Shown here: positions 33,628-45,589 of the stretch, piece by piece
How the letters are laid out: each line of letters starts with the position of its first letter
Numbering within the stretch: position 1 is the first letter of the stretch
DNA from: Dryomyza anilis
Taxonomy: Eukaryota > Arthropoda > Insecta > Diptera > Dryomyzidae
Length of the DNA stretch: 64,000 bases
Assembly: GCA_951804985.1 (NCBI GenBank)
Contig: OX638133.1
Location: 6,220,501-6,284,500, forward strand
Direction: 5' to 3'
Position numbers and translations under genes: made by a program
The notes under the pieces: model-generated
Database searches by the model: none
What the model saw: only the letters and a program-made list of their open reading frames with translations
Told to the model about the DNA's origin: nothing

Positions 33628-34340
33628 TGTTTTTCTTTATCTTTCCTTTTTGTTTTTCTTTATCTTTCCTTTTTTGTTTTGCCTTAAGTTTGGATTTTAT
33701 TTTTATGTTATTGCTTTTGTTTTTGTATTTTTTACTTTGTTTTCTGCTTTTGATTTTGTGTTTTTACTTTTATTTTTTTTTTTTGTATTTGAATGTGCAT
33801 TACCGTATACAAACAATATAATTATAGTAACTTAAAAGACATTAATATTCAATGAATGTATTTAGATTACCACAATGAAACTGTGTTCGTTTAAACCCAT
33901 GTTAAAAGAAGATTTTCTTTTTTGTGTACTTTATACCTTTCAATCAATCAACACTACACAGACTAAGAGGGACTCGTTAGTTTATCAATTTCGGAGCTAT
34001 ATTGTATGATAAAAATGATGCTATATTAAAGTTAATCTACGCAATCACTTAGATTCGACCAAATGAATGTCTGTAGAACAGCTACTGTCCCTAAGTATGT
34101 GTATTGATTATTTTGAAAACTAATTCCAACTATCAATATACAATACAGGATTAAAAAAAAAAAAATATATAGTTATTTATTAAACTTCTACAGTAACAGC
34201 GCTCAAAACACACTTTCCACATACTCTCGTCGTAGATATAGCAGATATTGTAGTTTTATTTTTCTACTTTTTGCCATATTCTTTTGTAGCATCACTATTC
34301 TCATAAGGTAGAAACACAAAAAAAAAAGAACATAGCAAAA
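33628..34340. other. T-rich flank and unassigned DNA
   Basis: TTTCTTTATCTTTCCTTTTT repeats, then TTTTGATTTTGTGTTTTTAC, the reverse of the A-rich tract at 9.9-10.4 kb. The rest is AT-rich without a gene. Confidence 0.5.
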
Positions 34341-34640
34341 ACCGAGCATAGTGGTTTCTATGAAACGTGTCTAAAAGTGAATTCCTTGAGCCAAGCCACA
34401 AGTGGTCGTTTACGAAAGTTTATATCATGAAAAGCCAATTGAGCCGAAGTGGCAACGAAAGGAATTTTACGAACGCTCACGTACTGCAAGGACATGCCAT
34501 GCTATTCACTGGAAATTTATATCAATTCACACTCAACGAACACTTGTGGTATGGAGAAATCGAAAATATTTGCACTTGGCTTTATAAGTATTTAAATGTT
34601 GGAATATTTATATCAAATGCATTTTATAAACACTAATTGA
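34341..34640. other. Less AT-rich island with two overlapping short open frames
   Basis: Frames at 34367-34636 (89 codons) and 34402-34587 (61 codons) overlap on the plus strand. Neither resembles a family I know and neither has clear splice or start signals. It may be an old transposon coding scrap. Confidence 0.3.
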
Positions 34641-34702
34641 TTTAATTTGGAAACTATTATATCTGATAAAAGTAATAAATATTCTTTAAAATTTTAAATA
34701 TA

Positions 34703-34860
34703 TACACAACAAAAAAAAATTAACATCATATTGATGAATTTCGTTCTTCAAACCATGACTCATTGTATTGAAGCACTATTAATAATATTGATAACTAAAA
34801 ATACATTAATGTTATGAATTCATTGTCAATATGATGAATGTCCGAAAAAGTGTACTTCAC
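34703..34860. mobile_element. PAL element, left end only
   Basis: ACACAACAAAAAAAAATTAAC, then TTGATGAATTTCGTTCTTC and CATGACTCATTGTATTGAAG. The PAL text stops about 90 bp before the minisatellite. Confidence 0.7.
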
Positions 34861-34948
34861 CCCATAGAAGGTACATTTGTTGATAGTTATTATAGTGACA
34901 AGATACTTCACAGCAGGGTATACTAACCAACCAAAATTCTATAAACTC

Positions 34949-35416
34949 GACCACACTAAAACTCACCTCTCTAAAACTCACCTCTCTAAAACTCATCATA
35001 CTAAAACTCACCATACTAAAACTCATCACACTAAAACTCACCACACTAAAACTCACCACACTAAAACTCACCACACTAAAACGCACCACATTAAAACTAA
35101 CCACACTAAAACTCACCACACTAAAACTCACCACACTAAAACTCACCACACTAAAACTCACCACACTAAAACTTACCACACTGAAACTCACCACACTAAA
35201 ACTCACCTCTCTAAAACTCACCTCTCTAAAACTCATCATACTAAAACTCACCATACTAAAACTCATCACACTAAAACTCACCACACTAAAACTCACCACA
35301 CTAAAACTCACCACACTAAAACGCACCACATTAAAACTCACCACACTAAAACTCACCACACTAAAACTCACCACACTAAAACTCATCACACTAAAACTCA
35401 CCACACTAAAACTTAT
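34949..35416 (+). repeat. 15-bp minisatellite with a 240-bp higher-order period
   Basis: About 31 units of CACCACACTAAAACT. Variant units (CACCTCTCTAAAACT twice, CATCATACTAAAACT, CACCATACT, then ACGCACCACATT) recur in the same order 240 bp (16 units) apart, for example at 34961 and 35201, and at 35081 and 35321. The plus strand reads (THHTK)n and the minus strand (SFSVV)n; both are by-products of a unit divisible by three without stops. Confidence 0.95.
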
Positions 35417-36615
35417 ACTAAGAAAAACAACAGTCCGTGGAAGAATTGTCTTTGAGAAAAGTTGTTTGGTGGAGAATTTTAACACAAATAAAAAACACAG
35501 TGCCCCTGCTAGTTTCTTATATATTGACATGGATATTAGTAAAATGTTTTTTAATAGATTAATTTATATTTATATTTATAAAAAACAAATTTTTTTTTCG
35601 GAGATTTTTTTTTAAACAACATTTTTTTCTGAGAATTATTTGTTTAAAAAAAAAAAAAATAGCCCATTTTTTTAATTTTTTTCGAATTTTATTTTTAAGC
35701 ATTTTTTTTAAATTTTATTTTCGAATAAGATTTTTTTTTTTTGTATAATTCGTAAAAAAAATGACCATCAATTATTTATTTAAACAAAAAAAAACCTATA
35801 GAGATTATTAAAAAACTGAAATCTAAAATGAAAACGTTTTATAAAAAGTTTAAATGAAAAAGCAAGCATATCCTCCGTTAACACATTTATTGATTACCAT
35901 GTTAGAGTAGACTAAACTGCAAAATCGCCAAAAAAAAAATACCTGCTACAAATTCTGATACAGTCGGATTTCCGTCTTGAGTAGTAGGTATATTGATTTT
36001 TTTATTCCGCTTTTTCATGCATATGAAAGCAATATTCACAACATACACAGCAACAAAATAAAAAACCTCACAAAAAAAAAAAACATTTGCTTCCGGTTGT
36101 TGTACGTTGCAAAAATGAAATTATGTTGGTATTTTGGCCATAACCATAAATGTGTTGAGTTTGCAGGCATTTGGTTGTTTGTTGTTGTTGTTATACATTC
36201 TAGTTAGACTGTGGCCTGCACTACGACCCAATGTATCCGGTTCACTCACTCATTGATTGGTACACGAATCAAAGCATAAAAGTTTCCCTGTTTTCGACAC
36301 CTTTCTGCATGTGACTAGTAGAAATTTCGTAAACATATCATCATTTTTCTTAAAATCGGACACTGAGATGCTTTAGATAAAGTAACAAATCTGATGCAAA
36401 TCAGTCACAGTATCTGGTACTGAACATGTATAAGAAAAAGATCCAAGACGCCTGGTTTCGCCTTGTTAAAACTGTCATTGACTTATCGGGACGCGAGCAG
36501 AAAAATGTTATTAGAAATTTAAACAGTTCCTGAGAAAGATCTGATCATAAAAATGTACCCTATTTTATTAAATTGCTTTTCATATATGTATCAGACCAGT
36601 ATTTCTTAGATATTC
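35417..36615. other. Unassigned DNA
   Basis: 35570-35770 is poly-A/T like PAL interiors. 36080-36420 is less AT-rich and unique-looking (GCTTCCGGTTGTTGTACG, GTTGTTGTTGTTAT) but shows no consistent gene. Confidence 0.45.
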
Positions 36616-36776
36616 AACTCAGAAAAAACCATAAAATTAATAGTTTCAACTATTGAAATTAGTCAATAGGATAAACTATTAATTAAATCAGTTAATCTCA
36701 TTAAATACTACAAAATTAAATCAATAACTGTCCTATTGACAAATTTTAATGGAATTTTAGGAGATTATTCTGAGTG
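36616..36776. mobile_element. MITE, 'GTCAATAGGA' family
   Basis: ACTCAGAAAAAACCATAAAA at the left and GAGATTATTCTGAGT at the right, with TTAGTCAATAGGATAAAC and its inverse ACTGTCCTATTGACAAAT inside. 161 bp; related to 3432-3660. Confidence 0.75.
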
Positions 36777-37069
36777 TATGTATATGGGTGCTAGGTAAAT
36801 CAACTCTTTAAAGACATAAAAAAAAAAACATTTTTCAAAATAAAGTAAATTAAAAATTAATATATGTTTCATGTCAGGCTACTTGTGTAAAATTTCTACT
36901 AGGTGTGTTGGAAATTTGGACGCACGTATTATATGCTTACTTGATATTATAGCTCACATTGTTAATCAATTTTGATTAGAAATCAATTTTCTGATTCTTT
37001 ACGTTTTTGTTAATATATTATATAGTATATTATATAACCGACGATGTGTTCTGAAGAAAAGAGCAAATA

Positions 37070-37300
37070 TCGTCGTTGTAGAACAAAAAGTCACCAAATA
37101 AATTTTTATGAAAAACTTATTTTTCGAGTTTGTTGATTAATATTATAAAAAGTAATTGATGCAATTTAAAGTTGAAATTTTAATTGATAGATTTACAATT
37201 TCTTATCATGTGGTAAAAAAATTGAGATCATCGATTAAAAATTGACAGATATATAAAGATTTTATAATGTCTAATTTAAAATTTTACTTCTTAGAATTTT
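37070..37300. mobile_element. MITE, 'TCGTTGTAGAAC' family, right end missing
   Basis: TCGTCGTTGTAGAACAAAAA, GTCACCAAATAAATTTTTAT and TTATCATGTGGTAAAAAAAT follow the copy at 55496; the right TIR is lost. Confidence 0.75.
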
Positions 37301-37420
37301 GAATAAATTGAGACAAATGATTATGGGTTTTGAAATATGCATTGTCCATTTTATTTAGTATGTCGTATTGCTAAGTTCGGGTTCTAAAATCTGTGAATGA
37401 AACTTCAAAAATAGATATTA

Positions 37421-37560
37421 TGTTTCTATGCAGCGTTACCTCTCTGCAGACAATGACAAACCTCCAATATTTAAATCACATCCCACCATTTTGTGTACGT
37501 AAATAACACGCACAGCTCATATTGTGAAAGCGGTTCCGAGTTATGGCGCCATACCAACTA
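37421..37560 (+). mobile_element. SINE, 3' part
   Basis: TGTTTCTATGCAGCGTTACC, CAGACAATGACAAACCTCC and AATAACACGCACAGCTC follow the SINE body; ends near GGCGCCATACCAACTATTAT. Confidence 0.7.
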
Positions 37561-38089
37561 TTATTATCTCCAGTGATACAGATATTACATTTTTAGTCAC
37601 CGTATAAATAAACCTTTTTGAATTTAACATATTAGTACCATTAGTACCATCCTGGGATTCCGAAATGTTGGGATCCCGGTCAAAATTCGTACCGTAAATT
37701 CCGTTATAAAATATTGCCAATGAATATAACTTGCAGATTAAATGAAAATTACTAAATTCTAAAATAAATTTAAAGTAAATTTTTTTACCCAAAACTAAAA
37801 GTAATATTTCTTAAAGTTGTTTACTTCGGCAAAACTTAAAACAATATGATGTAATCAGTAAAAATATTTGATCCACCCTTATATAAACTTTTTCTTCTTA
37901 GTTACCTGTAATACAAATTTCAAGAATTCGGAAATAATCCCGGGATTATGTTTATAATCCCGAAAGTCCCGGGATTGTCAAAATACTTTGGGATTGGAAC
38001 ACTTAATGAGATCAATATAATATTTTTTAAATGAATTCACTCAATTTGCTTTGACTCTTAGGATTTGAATTCGTTTGGAAAATATTTTT

Positions 38090-39537
38090 TATTATATTGA
38101 GACCATTTTTTTTTTAGAAAATAACTCGAAAAAAAAAGTGTTGAAAAAATTTCATTTAAAAAATAACAGAAATAATAAAAAAAAATTGGAAAAAATGTTG
38201 TAAACCAAATTTTGCAAAATTTTATTTTGAAAGAAATTTTTTTTTTTTTAATTTTTTTTTTGAAATAATTTTTATTCAACATTTTTTTTTTATATAACCT
38301 TTTATTTCTTACTGTCATTGACTTGTCGGGACGCGAGCAAAAAAATGTTATTAGAAAATTAATCAGTATCTGAGAAATAGCTGATCAAATTTTCGAAAAA
38401 AAAAATTTTGTTGGAATTTTTTTATGTAACTTTTTATTAATAAAAAGTTGTAATTATAAATATACATTTTACTAAATTACGCATGTGCAAGCATTCTATA
38501 AGAAATAACATACAAGAACTACTTGCGAACTGAGAAGTAGGGCAAAAAATGAATGAAAAAAAAATAGATTGATAGAAATTTGATTTAATGAACAGCGTTC
38601 AATATGAAGAACACATCGTCACTGTCATGCCAAAGGGGCGAATGTGCATTTTTAAAAATGTTGGGAAATCAAATTTTAAAGTTTGAAGTGCTTTAAAAAT
38701 TAGAAAAATTTATATTTTCTTTAATTTTTTTTCTGTTATTTTAGTTTATTCATCAATTATTATAACGTTTATAAAATATCTTTAGATTTGGACAACCTAC
38801 TGAATTATAAATACGGATTTTGTGAGGCTATATCCTGATCAAAACGAAAATATTTTTGTTTTTTATAATATAACTTTTTATTAGCGCAAGATAAAATAGT
38901 AATGTGGAGGCATTATTTGTTTGTTTATAAAGCACCTATTGATCTGCATCATTAATTAAAAATATTTTGTCAAACATTAATTTGCCATTTGTTACTTGCA
39001 GGAAAAATGTTTGGCAAAATATTTTTAAATAGTGATGCAGTTCGATAGGTGCTTTCAAAACAAATAATAAATGCCTTTACACTACTATTTTATCTTATAC
39101 CAATAAAAAGTTATGGCAAAAAAATGAAAAGATTCGCCCTTTTGGAATGACAAGATTTTCAATTTTTCAAATTCGTCCTTTTGGTTTTGTCTTTTGTGGC
39201 TAAAATTACCCAATAAAATGACACGCGATTTTGGCACAGCATACTTAAGGATAAACTACATTCAAAAATGTAAAAAAATGCAAATGTCAAATGTTTGGCA
39301 TGATAGTGACGATATATGTTGTATTTTATATTTTGGTTCATTAATATGATGAAACGTATTCTTCACATACAGTTCATCAATTGAAGAACACTTTTTCGAC
39401 AGTTACCATGCGTTCTTCATATTTATTCATAACATTGATGGCGTTAGTCGTTAATATTATGAATGGTTCTTCAATACAATGAATCATGTTTTGAATAACG
39501 GAATTCATAAATATGATGTACGTTTTTTTTCTGTGTA
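38090..39537. mobile_element. PAL element (reverse sense) split by a TIR element
   Basis: Poly-A/T with TTTCGAAAAA lies at the left. TTCTCAGTTCG-type text, ATATGTTGTATTTTATATTT, GAAGAACACTTTTTCGACAG and the end TTTTTTTTCTGTGTA lie at the right. The break at 38616-39312 restores normal PAL order when removed. Confidence 0.75.
38616..39312. mobile_element. TIR element, TCGTCACTGTCATGCC ends, copy 1 (one module)
   Basis: TCGTCACTGTCATGCCAAAG at the left, GGCATGATAGTGACGA at the right. Inside is a palindromic module whose arms both carry AAATGTTTGGCAAAATATTT-like text, and one copy of ATTCGCCCTTTTGGAATGAC. The right TIR is shortened. No ORF. Confidence 0.85.
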
Positions 39538-39631
39538 CGAAATCCGGAGCCATGATAAAAAATTTTAAGTCGCATAAACAAATTTTTTATGAATTTGTTT
39601 TTGAAAAACTAAAAACTAATTAATACATCGT

Positions 39632-39709
39632 CACCTGTTTCTTCAATACAATGAACCATGGTTTGAAGAACGGAGTTCATCAATACGATGTACATTTTTT
39701 TTCTGTGTA
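39632..39709. mobile_element. PAL terminal fragment
   Basis: CTTCAATACAATGAACCATG, GTTTGAAGAACGGAGTTCAT and TGTACATTTTTTTTCTGTGT, the inverse of a PAL left end. Confidence 0.75.
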
Positions 39710-40861
39710 TAAATACGTAAAATTCGATAATTCTAACACAAAACTCGAATGCATAATTTATAATTTAAAAACTGATTTTAACAACATTGTATGTTTTATG
39801 ATAAAATATATTAAAAATTGTAAAACCCAATTAAATTTGCAATTATCACATTTCGAAGTAATAGCCCACTTCGCATTAGAAATTAATGTCACTATTATTG
39901 CAATCAGGTTTAATGATAAATTACGTATAATCCAAAGATGATCTCTTGTATTGTATACAAGAAATTCGTTGAGTAGCTATTTTATCCTAGTTATGTCTTG
40001 AAATTTATGACAGTCTTGCAAAAAAAGTTAAATAAATCATTTATGGATATGGAAATAAATTGTTTTTCTAATTTCTGTCAAAAGGCTCTTCTTAAAATAC
40101 AAAAAGAAAAATACATAACGTTTTAAAATAATCTTAAACAAAAACTGTAACTAACGCTTTTATTTAATGGACAAGGCAAATTTTAAATAAAAGAGAATTA
40201 GAATTAGAAGAAGACGAAGAAAAGAATTAGATTCTTAAAATGAATTTCCATTTGATGCTAAGGTTCAAAGGTAAGTCAAGTTTCAAAAGGTAAAGTCTTT
40301 TGTCTTTCAGTTCTGGCTAAGTCTTAGGCGAAGGTTTGTTAGCCAAGCATTGGTTTGAGAGTGCTTACTGAGTCTTAAACCCGTCGTCGATGCTGGCATT
40401 TCTCTACGGCATTTCACTCCGGCATTTTACCGACATTTTTCTGGTAACAGAAACATTTTAAATATACCTAATTTTAAAACGTTAATTGTGGTACTATTTT
40501 TAACGGAGTAAAGGCGCACACTAGTCTGAGAGATAAATCCAGAACCTTTTTTTTTAATCAAAAACATTTTTTTATTATCATTAAATCTGTTATTAAAAAA
40601 AATATACGTGTAATATAATTTTTTTTCCCAAAATAAAAATGACTCTTGTAAAATTATTTTTGTGTTTAGCATATTTTAAAACTCAAAATTTAAAAGGTTT
40701 AAATAGGTTAATGTATTTTTTCATTTATGAATTTGTAGCACCATTCATCTTCTTTCAGAAACTGAAATTTCTATTATTTCCGATTAAAGGTTACAGATTT
40801 TTGACCGTCAGATGCCATTCTCAGACCACTGTGCGGTGTAAAAAATAAAGAATAAACAGCT
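39710..40861. other. Unassigned AT-rich DNA
   Basis: No repeat family or gene recognised. CGTCGTCGATGCTGGCATTT with CTACGGCATTTCACTCCGGC near 40380 is a small local repeat of GGCATTT. Confidence 0.5.
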
Positions 40862-41310
40862 GCACACAAAAATTTCACCAAACATTTCACCAACTACCTG
40901 GATTCATCATATTGATGAATTCATTCATTGAACTAAAATCGTATTTTTAAATGTTTTGCATTTTCAGTATTTTTTTTAACATCAAATTTCAAACACAAAT
41001 TTGTCTCCATTTACACATTTATGTATTTATAAATTATAATATTTAATTGCTAATTATTCGTAGCCTCCAATTCATCATATTAATGAAAAAGTGAACATCA
41101 TATTGATGAATTTTCTTTATAAAACCATATTAATTTAAATATCATAAATCTTATAAGAATTATAAATATGTAAATGGAGACCAATTTTTGTTTGCAATTT
41201 GCTGATATAAAAAATATTAAAACTAAAAACACTGAAAGAATACGATTTTAGTTCAATAAATGAAATCATCAATATAATGAATACTAGTTGTTGGTGATTT
41301 TTTTTTTTTT
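40862..41310. mobile_element. PAL-related palindromic element
   Basis: TTCACCAACTACCTGGATTC and TTGATGAATTCATTCATTG at the left mirror AATGAATACTAGTTGTTGGT at the right. The inner arms share ACACAAATTTGTCTCCATTT and its inverse AATGGAGACCAATTTTTGTT. Confidence 0.6.
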
Positions 41311-41372
41311 TGGGAATCCATATAGGTTGGCCCAGACTTGTGCCAGTAGTATTCAACTCTGGCCCAAGTAAA

Positions 41373-41936
41373 GGGAAAAATTCATAAAAATGATGAATTT
41401 ATTCATAAATATTATGAATTTTTCACCAACTACCAGATTAATTGATACCACCGTTCATTAAATTACATATTGATATATACATTCATTATATATATGAAAT
41501 TATACGTACTAACGAACATCATAGTGAAGAACGAAATATTCAATGCAATGAATTTGAATCGTCAAATTGATGAATTTGTCCATAATATTTATGAATATAA
41601 TTTTTTACGAATTTTTCAAAAAAAACTAAAATTTATTTTTTGAAAATAATTCGAAAAACATGAACGAAAACAAAATATGTTGATAGAAATTTGGTTTAAT
41701 GGTTTAATATAAAGAACATATATGTTGTATTTTATATTTAGGTTCATTAATATGAGAAACGTATCCTTCACATACAGTTCATCATATTGAAGAACACTTT
41801 TTCGACAGTTACCAAGCGTTCTTCATATTTATGATAGCATTCATAACATTGATGGCGTTAGTCATTAATATTATGAATGGCTCTTCAATACAATGAATCC
41901 TGGTTTGAAGAACATAATTCATCAATATGATGTACA
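41373..41936. mobile_element. PAL element, internally shortened
   Basis: It runs from AGGGAAAAATTCATAAAAAT through TTCACCAACTACCAG and GAAAATAATTCGAAAAAC to GAACATAATTCATCAATATG and TGTACAG. The central poly-A/T is mostly missing. Confidence 0.7.
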
Positions 41937-42819
41937 GTAAAATGTTTTATAATATATTTATTATAATTATAACTTTTTGTTAGTAAAAGGTTATATTTAT
42001 AAAAAATTTATTTTTGAAAAAAAAAAATGTTTATTCAAACAATTATTTTTTCGAACAAATTTTTTTTTCGAACATTTTTTTTTCGAACATTTTTTTTTCG
42101 AAATTTTTTTTTTTACATTTATTTTTTGGAACAATTTTTTTTTGTCCAAAAACTTTTTTTGGGATAATTTTTTTGTAAATTTTTTTACTGTTATTTTTTA
42201 AATAAAATTTTTACACTTTTTTTCAAATTATTTTATAATTTTTTAATTTTATTTTAATTTAATAATTTTTTTTTTTGTTTTTAAATATTATGAACTCTTA
42301 GTTCAATTCACTAACAAATCGAGGCACCGACGCACAGTGTGCAGAGAGTACCAAAAGTTAGCGAAAATCTCAAATTGTGTAATTTTTAGAACAATAAGTA
42401 TGAGATTGACTAATATTGTATGAAAATTTAATAATCAACATTAAGTTGTAGGTTTTTAAAAGTGGGCGTGGTAACTCCTATACAACTGAAATGATTAAAT
42501 TAATGTATGTTGAGAAATTCGGGAGCTACAATGATGCAACTTTATAGTAGAATATTTTGCGTTAATATAATGCAGTTCTCCAAATTTCATCTTGATGGGA
42601 CAAGTGGGCGTGGTACCTCCCATATAAGAAAAATGTGGAATATGACAATTCAAATTCATTGTATTGAATATTTTGTTCATATATATAATGAATACATTCA
42701 TTAATATGCCATTTAATGAACGGTGGTATCAATATGATGAATCTGGTAGTTGGTGAAATTCATAATATTTATGAATAAATTCATCATATTGAAGAATTTT
42801 TTTTTCTGTGAAGTTCTTA
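41937..42819. mobile_element. PAL element, right half, with an insertion
   Basis: TAAAATGTTTTATAATATAT, poly-A/T with TTTTTTCGAAC, then after the insertion at 42302-42640 GGTGGTATCAATATGATGAA and the terminal GAAGAATTTTTTTTTCTGTG. Confidence 0.7.
42302..42640. mobile_element. Helitron/mini-me-like fragment in PAL
   Basis: AAAAGTGGGCGTGGTAACTC and AAGTGGGCGTGGTACCTCCC are two copies of the GGGCGTGG motif typical of the mini-me-like pieces here. Ends are uncertain. Confidence 0.45.
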
Positions 42820-43990
42820 TTTTTATACTATGGCTATTAAAAAAAATCGTATGATATTTATCCTCTAAAGTGGAAACTATATCGTAATTGTACTCAATTT
42901 ATCTGAGTAAATTATGTTACTATTTATTTGTATGTTTAAATCACCTTTAAAACAGTCACGCAGTTCCAATATCAGTTTTAACACATGGCTTTGAATGCGA
43001 CATAAAATCCCGTGTGAATATAAATATTAAATGTTTATGAAAACACAGAGAGATTTATTCTTATTGAAACCAAAAGTTAAACTAATAAAAATGTAAGGCT
43101 TATGCGCACAGGATTTCGTTAATTCTATGGAAATTAAGTGCAATTTAATGAATGGGTAAAAAGTGTTGTAATGAAATAAGTAAATAAAAGTAACTATTGT
43201 AAAAACTTGAAAAACAAATTTGAAAAACAAAATATTTAATTTAATAATTCAAATATTACTTTTCAACTAAAAAAAAAAAGAAAAATAAATTTTTAAATAC
43301 AAAATTTAAAAGTAAATTAAAATTATTTGCATGTCAGTCTGTCACTTGTTACATTTACGTCATAACATAAAACAAACGTAAAAATTCACATTTACTACAA
43401 ACAATGTCATACACTCACACGTACACACACACTTGTACACACACTTGTACACACATGAACACGTTGAGTAAATATAAAGAAAAACCGCGAACGTCACCAA
43501 ACACCCCACAAAAAATAGCAGAAACAACAACAAAAAAAGTAAAAGTAATCAAAAGTGACATGAAAATATACTACGTATTTTTGTAAATGCGAAAAGTTAT
43601 TAAAATTTCTTAAGATAAAAATATTGTGCAGTAACTATACGCATAGGATTTCTGCACAACGCTAGCAGCAAAAGAGAGTTTAAAGAGAGAGAGAGAGACA
43701 AACAGAGCAAGTGTATATAATTTTAACAGTTTATTATGTACAATGTCTTCAAGAAGTGCAACAGTTATGAGCAGAACAGCAACAGTTAGTGAGCAAAACA
43801 AGTGAGAGACAGAGAGCGTTGGTATGTGCGCATTTCTGTAAAGTGTTACGGTAATTTTTTTGCAAATTAATAACTGTAAAGCAACTGCTCGAACAGAAGA
43901 GAAAGAGAGCTCGAGCAGAAAAGCGTAACAGGTACAACAGAACTAAGTAAACAAATGAAACATTTTTAAATATGCCGACTAGTCTTCTTT

Positions 43991-44025
<35 letters not shown>

Positions 44026-44460
44026 GTCTATTAAATCACTGTTAATAATTTTCTGGGTAAAAATTGTCTTAAAGTTATGTAGTGACTGTAAAGTTAAAAT
44101 TCTCTGGGGAACATTTTCCTCTAGAAAGAATTGTCTTGTGAATAAAATGTTTCGGGACGGAATTTGTGAGGTTAATATTTTCTCGGAAAAGAATTGAACT
44201 GGAAGAATAGTCTTAAAGAATAATTATTTTACGAAGGTTTTAAGCAGAATAATTGGCCAGAAAAGTCCAGAAAAAAATTGTCATGGGAATAAATTATTTG
44301 GATAAGATTTTTCTCGGGGAAGGCTTATCTTGAAATGATTGAATGAGCAAAAAAAATGTACCAATATAATTAATTTTTAATTGCTTCATAGCCGATACGA
44401 CATTAATAGTATTGATTAAATATTTAATTATATTAATAAATAAAGTAATGGAAGTACTGT
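42820..44460. other. Unassigned DNA with microsatellites
   Basis: AT-rich to 43380, then (CA)n-like ACACACACTTGTACACACAC at 43420-43455, (GA)n at 43687-43697 and (TATC)n at 43992-44036. 43600-43950 is unusually rich in GAGAGA and GCAACAG. No gene seen. Confidence 0.5.
43992..44036. repeat. (TATC)n microsatellite
   Basis: About ten TCTA units ending in TCTGTCTA. Confidence 0.9.
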
Positions 44461-44469
44461 AATTAAAAT

Positions 44470-45250
44470 TCTGGCTATGGACTACATTGCGGATAATAGA
44501 TGGCAGAACAGGGCTATATCAGTTTGCAGCGATAGTCAGGCTGCTCTTATGGCTTTGAACAACCAGGTCATCACATCCAAAATTGTACGTCAAAGCGTCT
44601 CAATTGTGTTGGTAAATACAATACACTGAAACTGATTTGGGTGCCGGGCCATAAAGGAGTTTCGGGCAATGAAACATCTGACGAACTAGCACGTGCTGGA
44701 TCTGAGGATAATCCATTTGGACCAGATCCTGTGCTTGGACTACCTGCATCTACGAGAAAATTCGTCATCAGCTCTTGGGTCGCCTCTGCACACAAGAGCA
44801 GATGGCTGAATGAGACGAAATGCAGATTTTCCAAACTCATGACACCGACGATAACCAAAAGATCGGCCTCGTTTCTACTTTCCTTAAGTAGAAAGGAGTA
44901 CAGAAAACTGACGGGACTTCTAACGGGACACAACGCATGTGAAAAACACATGAACGCAATCGGCCTGGCCGAAAGCGCCTTATGTTCTGCCTGCTACGAA
45001 GAAACTGGCACCACAGAGCCCTATCTCTGTGATTGTCCAGCATTTTTTAGAATTAGAATGCAAATCTTTGGCACAGACGTGATGAGAGAAGATCAGCTTC
45101 ACTCTCTATCACACAATAGCCTTCTTCGATTCAATAATGAATCTAAGAAGTATCATTAAAAACCAGGGAACTGGGTCACAGCACAATGGATATAACCCTG
45201 TCTGAGTGCTGTGTCTCTATTTTTTATCCCACATTAAAATAAAAAAAAAA
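44470..45250 (+). pseudogene. 3' end of a non-LTR retrotransposon: RNase H domain and C-terminal Cys motif
   Basis: RNase H removes the RNA strand during reverse transcription. The segment ISVCSDSQAALMALNNQ (44516-44566) is the conserved Asp-containing strand, and IWVPGHKGVSGNETSDELAR (44635-44694) the His/Asp block. A one-base shift near 44590 separates them. Downstream, KLTGLLTGHNACEKH and LCSACYEETGTTEPYLCDCP form the usual C-x2-C type tail of such polymerases. A stop at 45157 is followed by a short 3' UTR and an A tract at about 45240. The copy is 5' truncated, as expected for incomplete reverse transcription. Confidence 0.88.
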
Positions 45251-45253
45251 ACT

Positions 45254-45570
45254 GGAATTAAAGGAAAATAATATATGTATCTAATGAAATGGAAATGCTA
45301 AATACAAATAAGAGAGGAGAATATCAAAGTCATGATATACGCACGATGTTCGGAAAAGAATCGAATAGACAAGCACAAATTGCGATTAACCAATGTGAAC
45401 AAAAATAAAAGGAATGAAAGGAAAATAATATATGTATCTAATGAAAGGGAAATGCTAAATACAAATAAGAGAGAAGAATATCAAAGTCATGATATACGCA
45501 CGATGTTGGGAAAAGAATCGAATAGACAAGCAAGAATTACGATTAACCAATGTGAAATAAGAACAGTACC
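45254..45570. repeat. Tandem duplication, about 160-bp unit
   Basis: AGGAAAATAATATATGTATC, AATATCAAAGTCATGATATA with CGCACGATGTT, and GAATCGAATAGACAAGCA occur at 45264 and again at 45420. A third, partial copy (CGATTAACCAATGTGAAATA) is at 45781, beyond the hairpin element. The units are about 95% alike. Confidence 0.88.
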
Positions 45571-45589
45571 TGTAAACTGTTTAGTGAAT

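Noticed and set aside
34949..35416. CRISPR-like regular repeats
   Set aside because: Units are contiguous with no spacers, and this is an insect genome.
34826..35530. Long open frames on both strands (234 codons minus, 192 codons plus) with (SFSVV)n and (THHTK)n
   Set aside because: They exist only because a stop-free 15-bp unit is repeated. No start context, flanking exon or unique sequence supports a protein.
44641..45159. A stand-alone host gene with an RNase H-like domain
   Set aside because: Upstream frame broken, 3' A tract present and C-terminal Cys motif typical of LINEs: it is a 5'-truncated retrotransposon.
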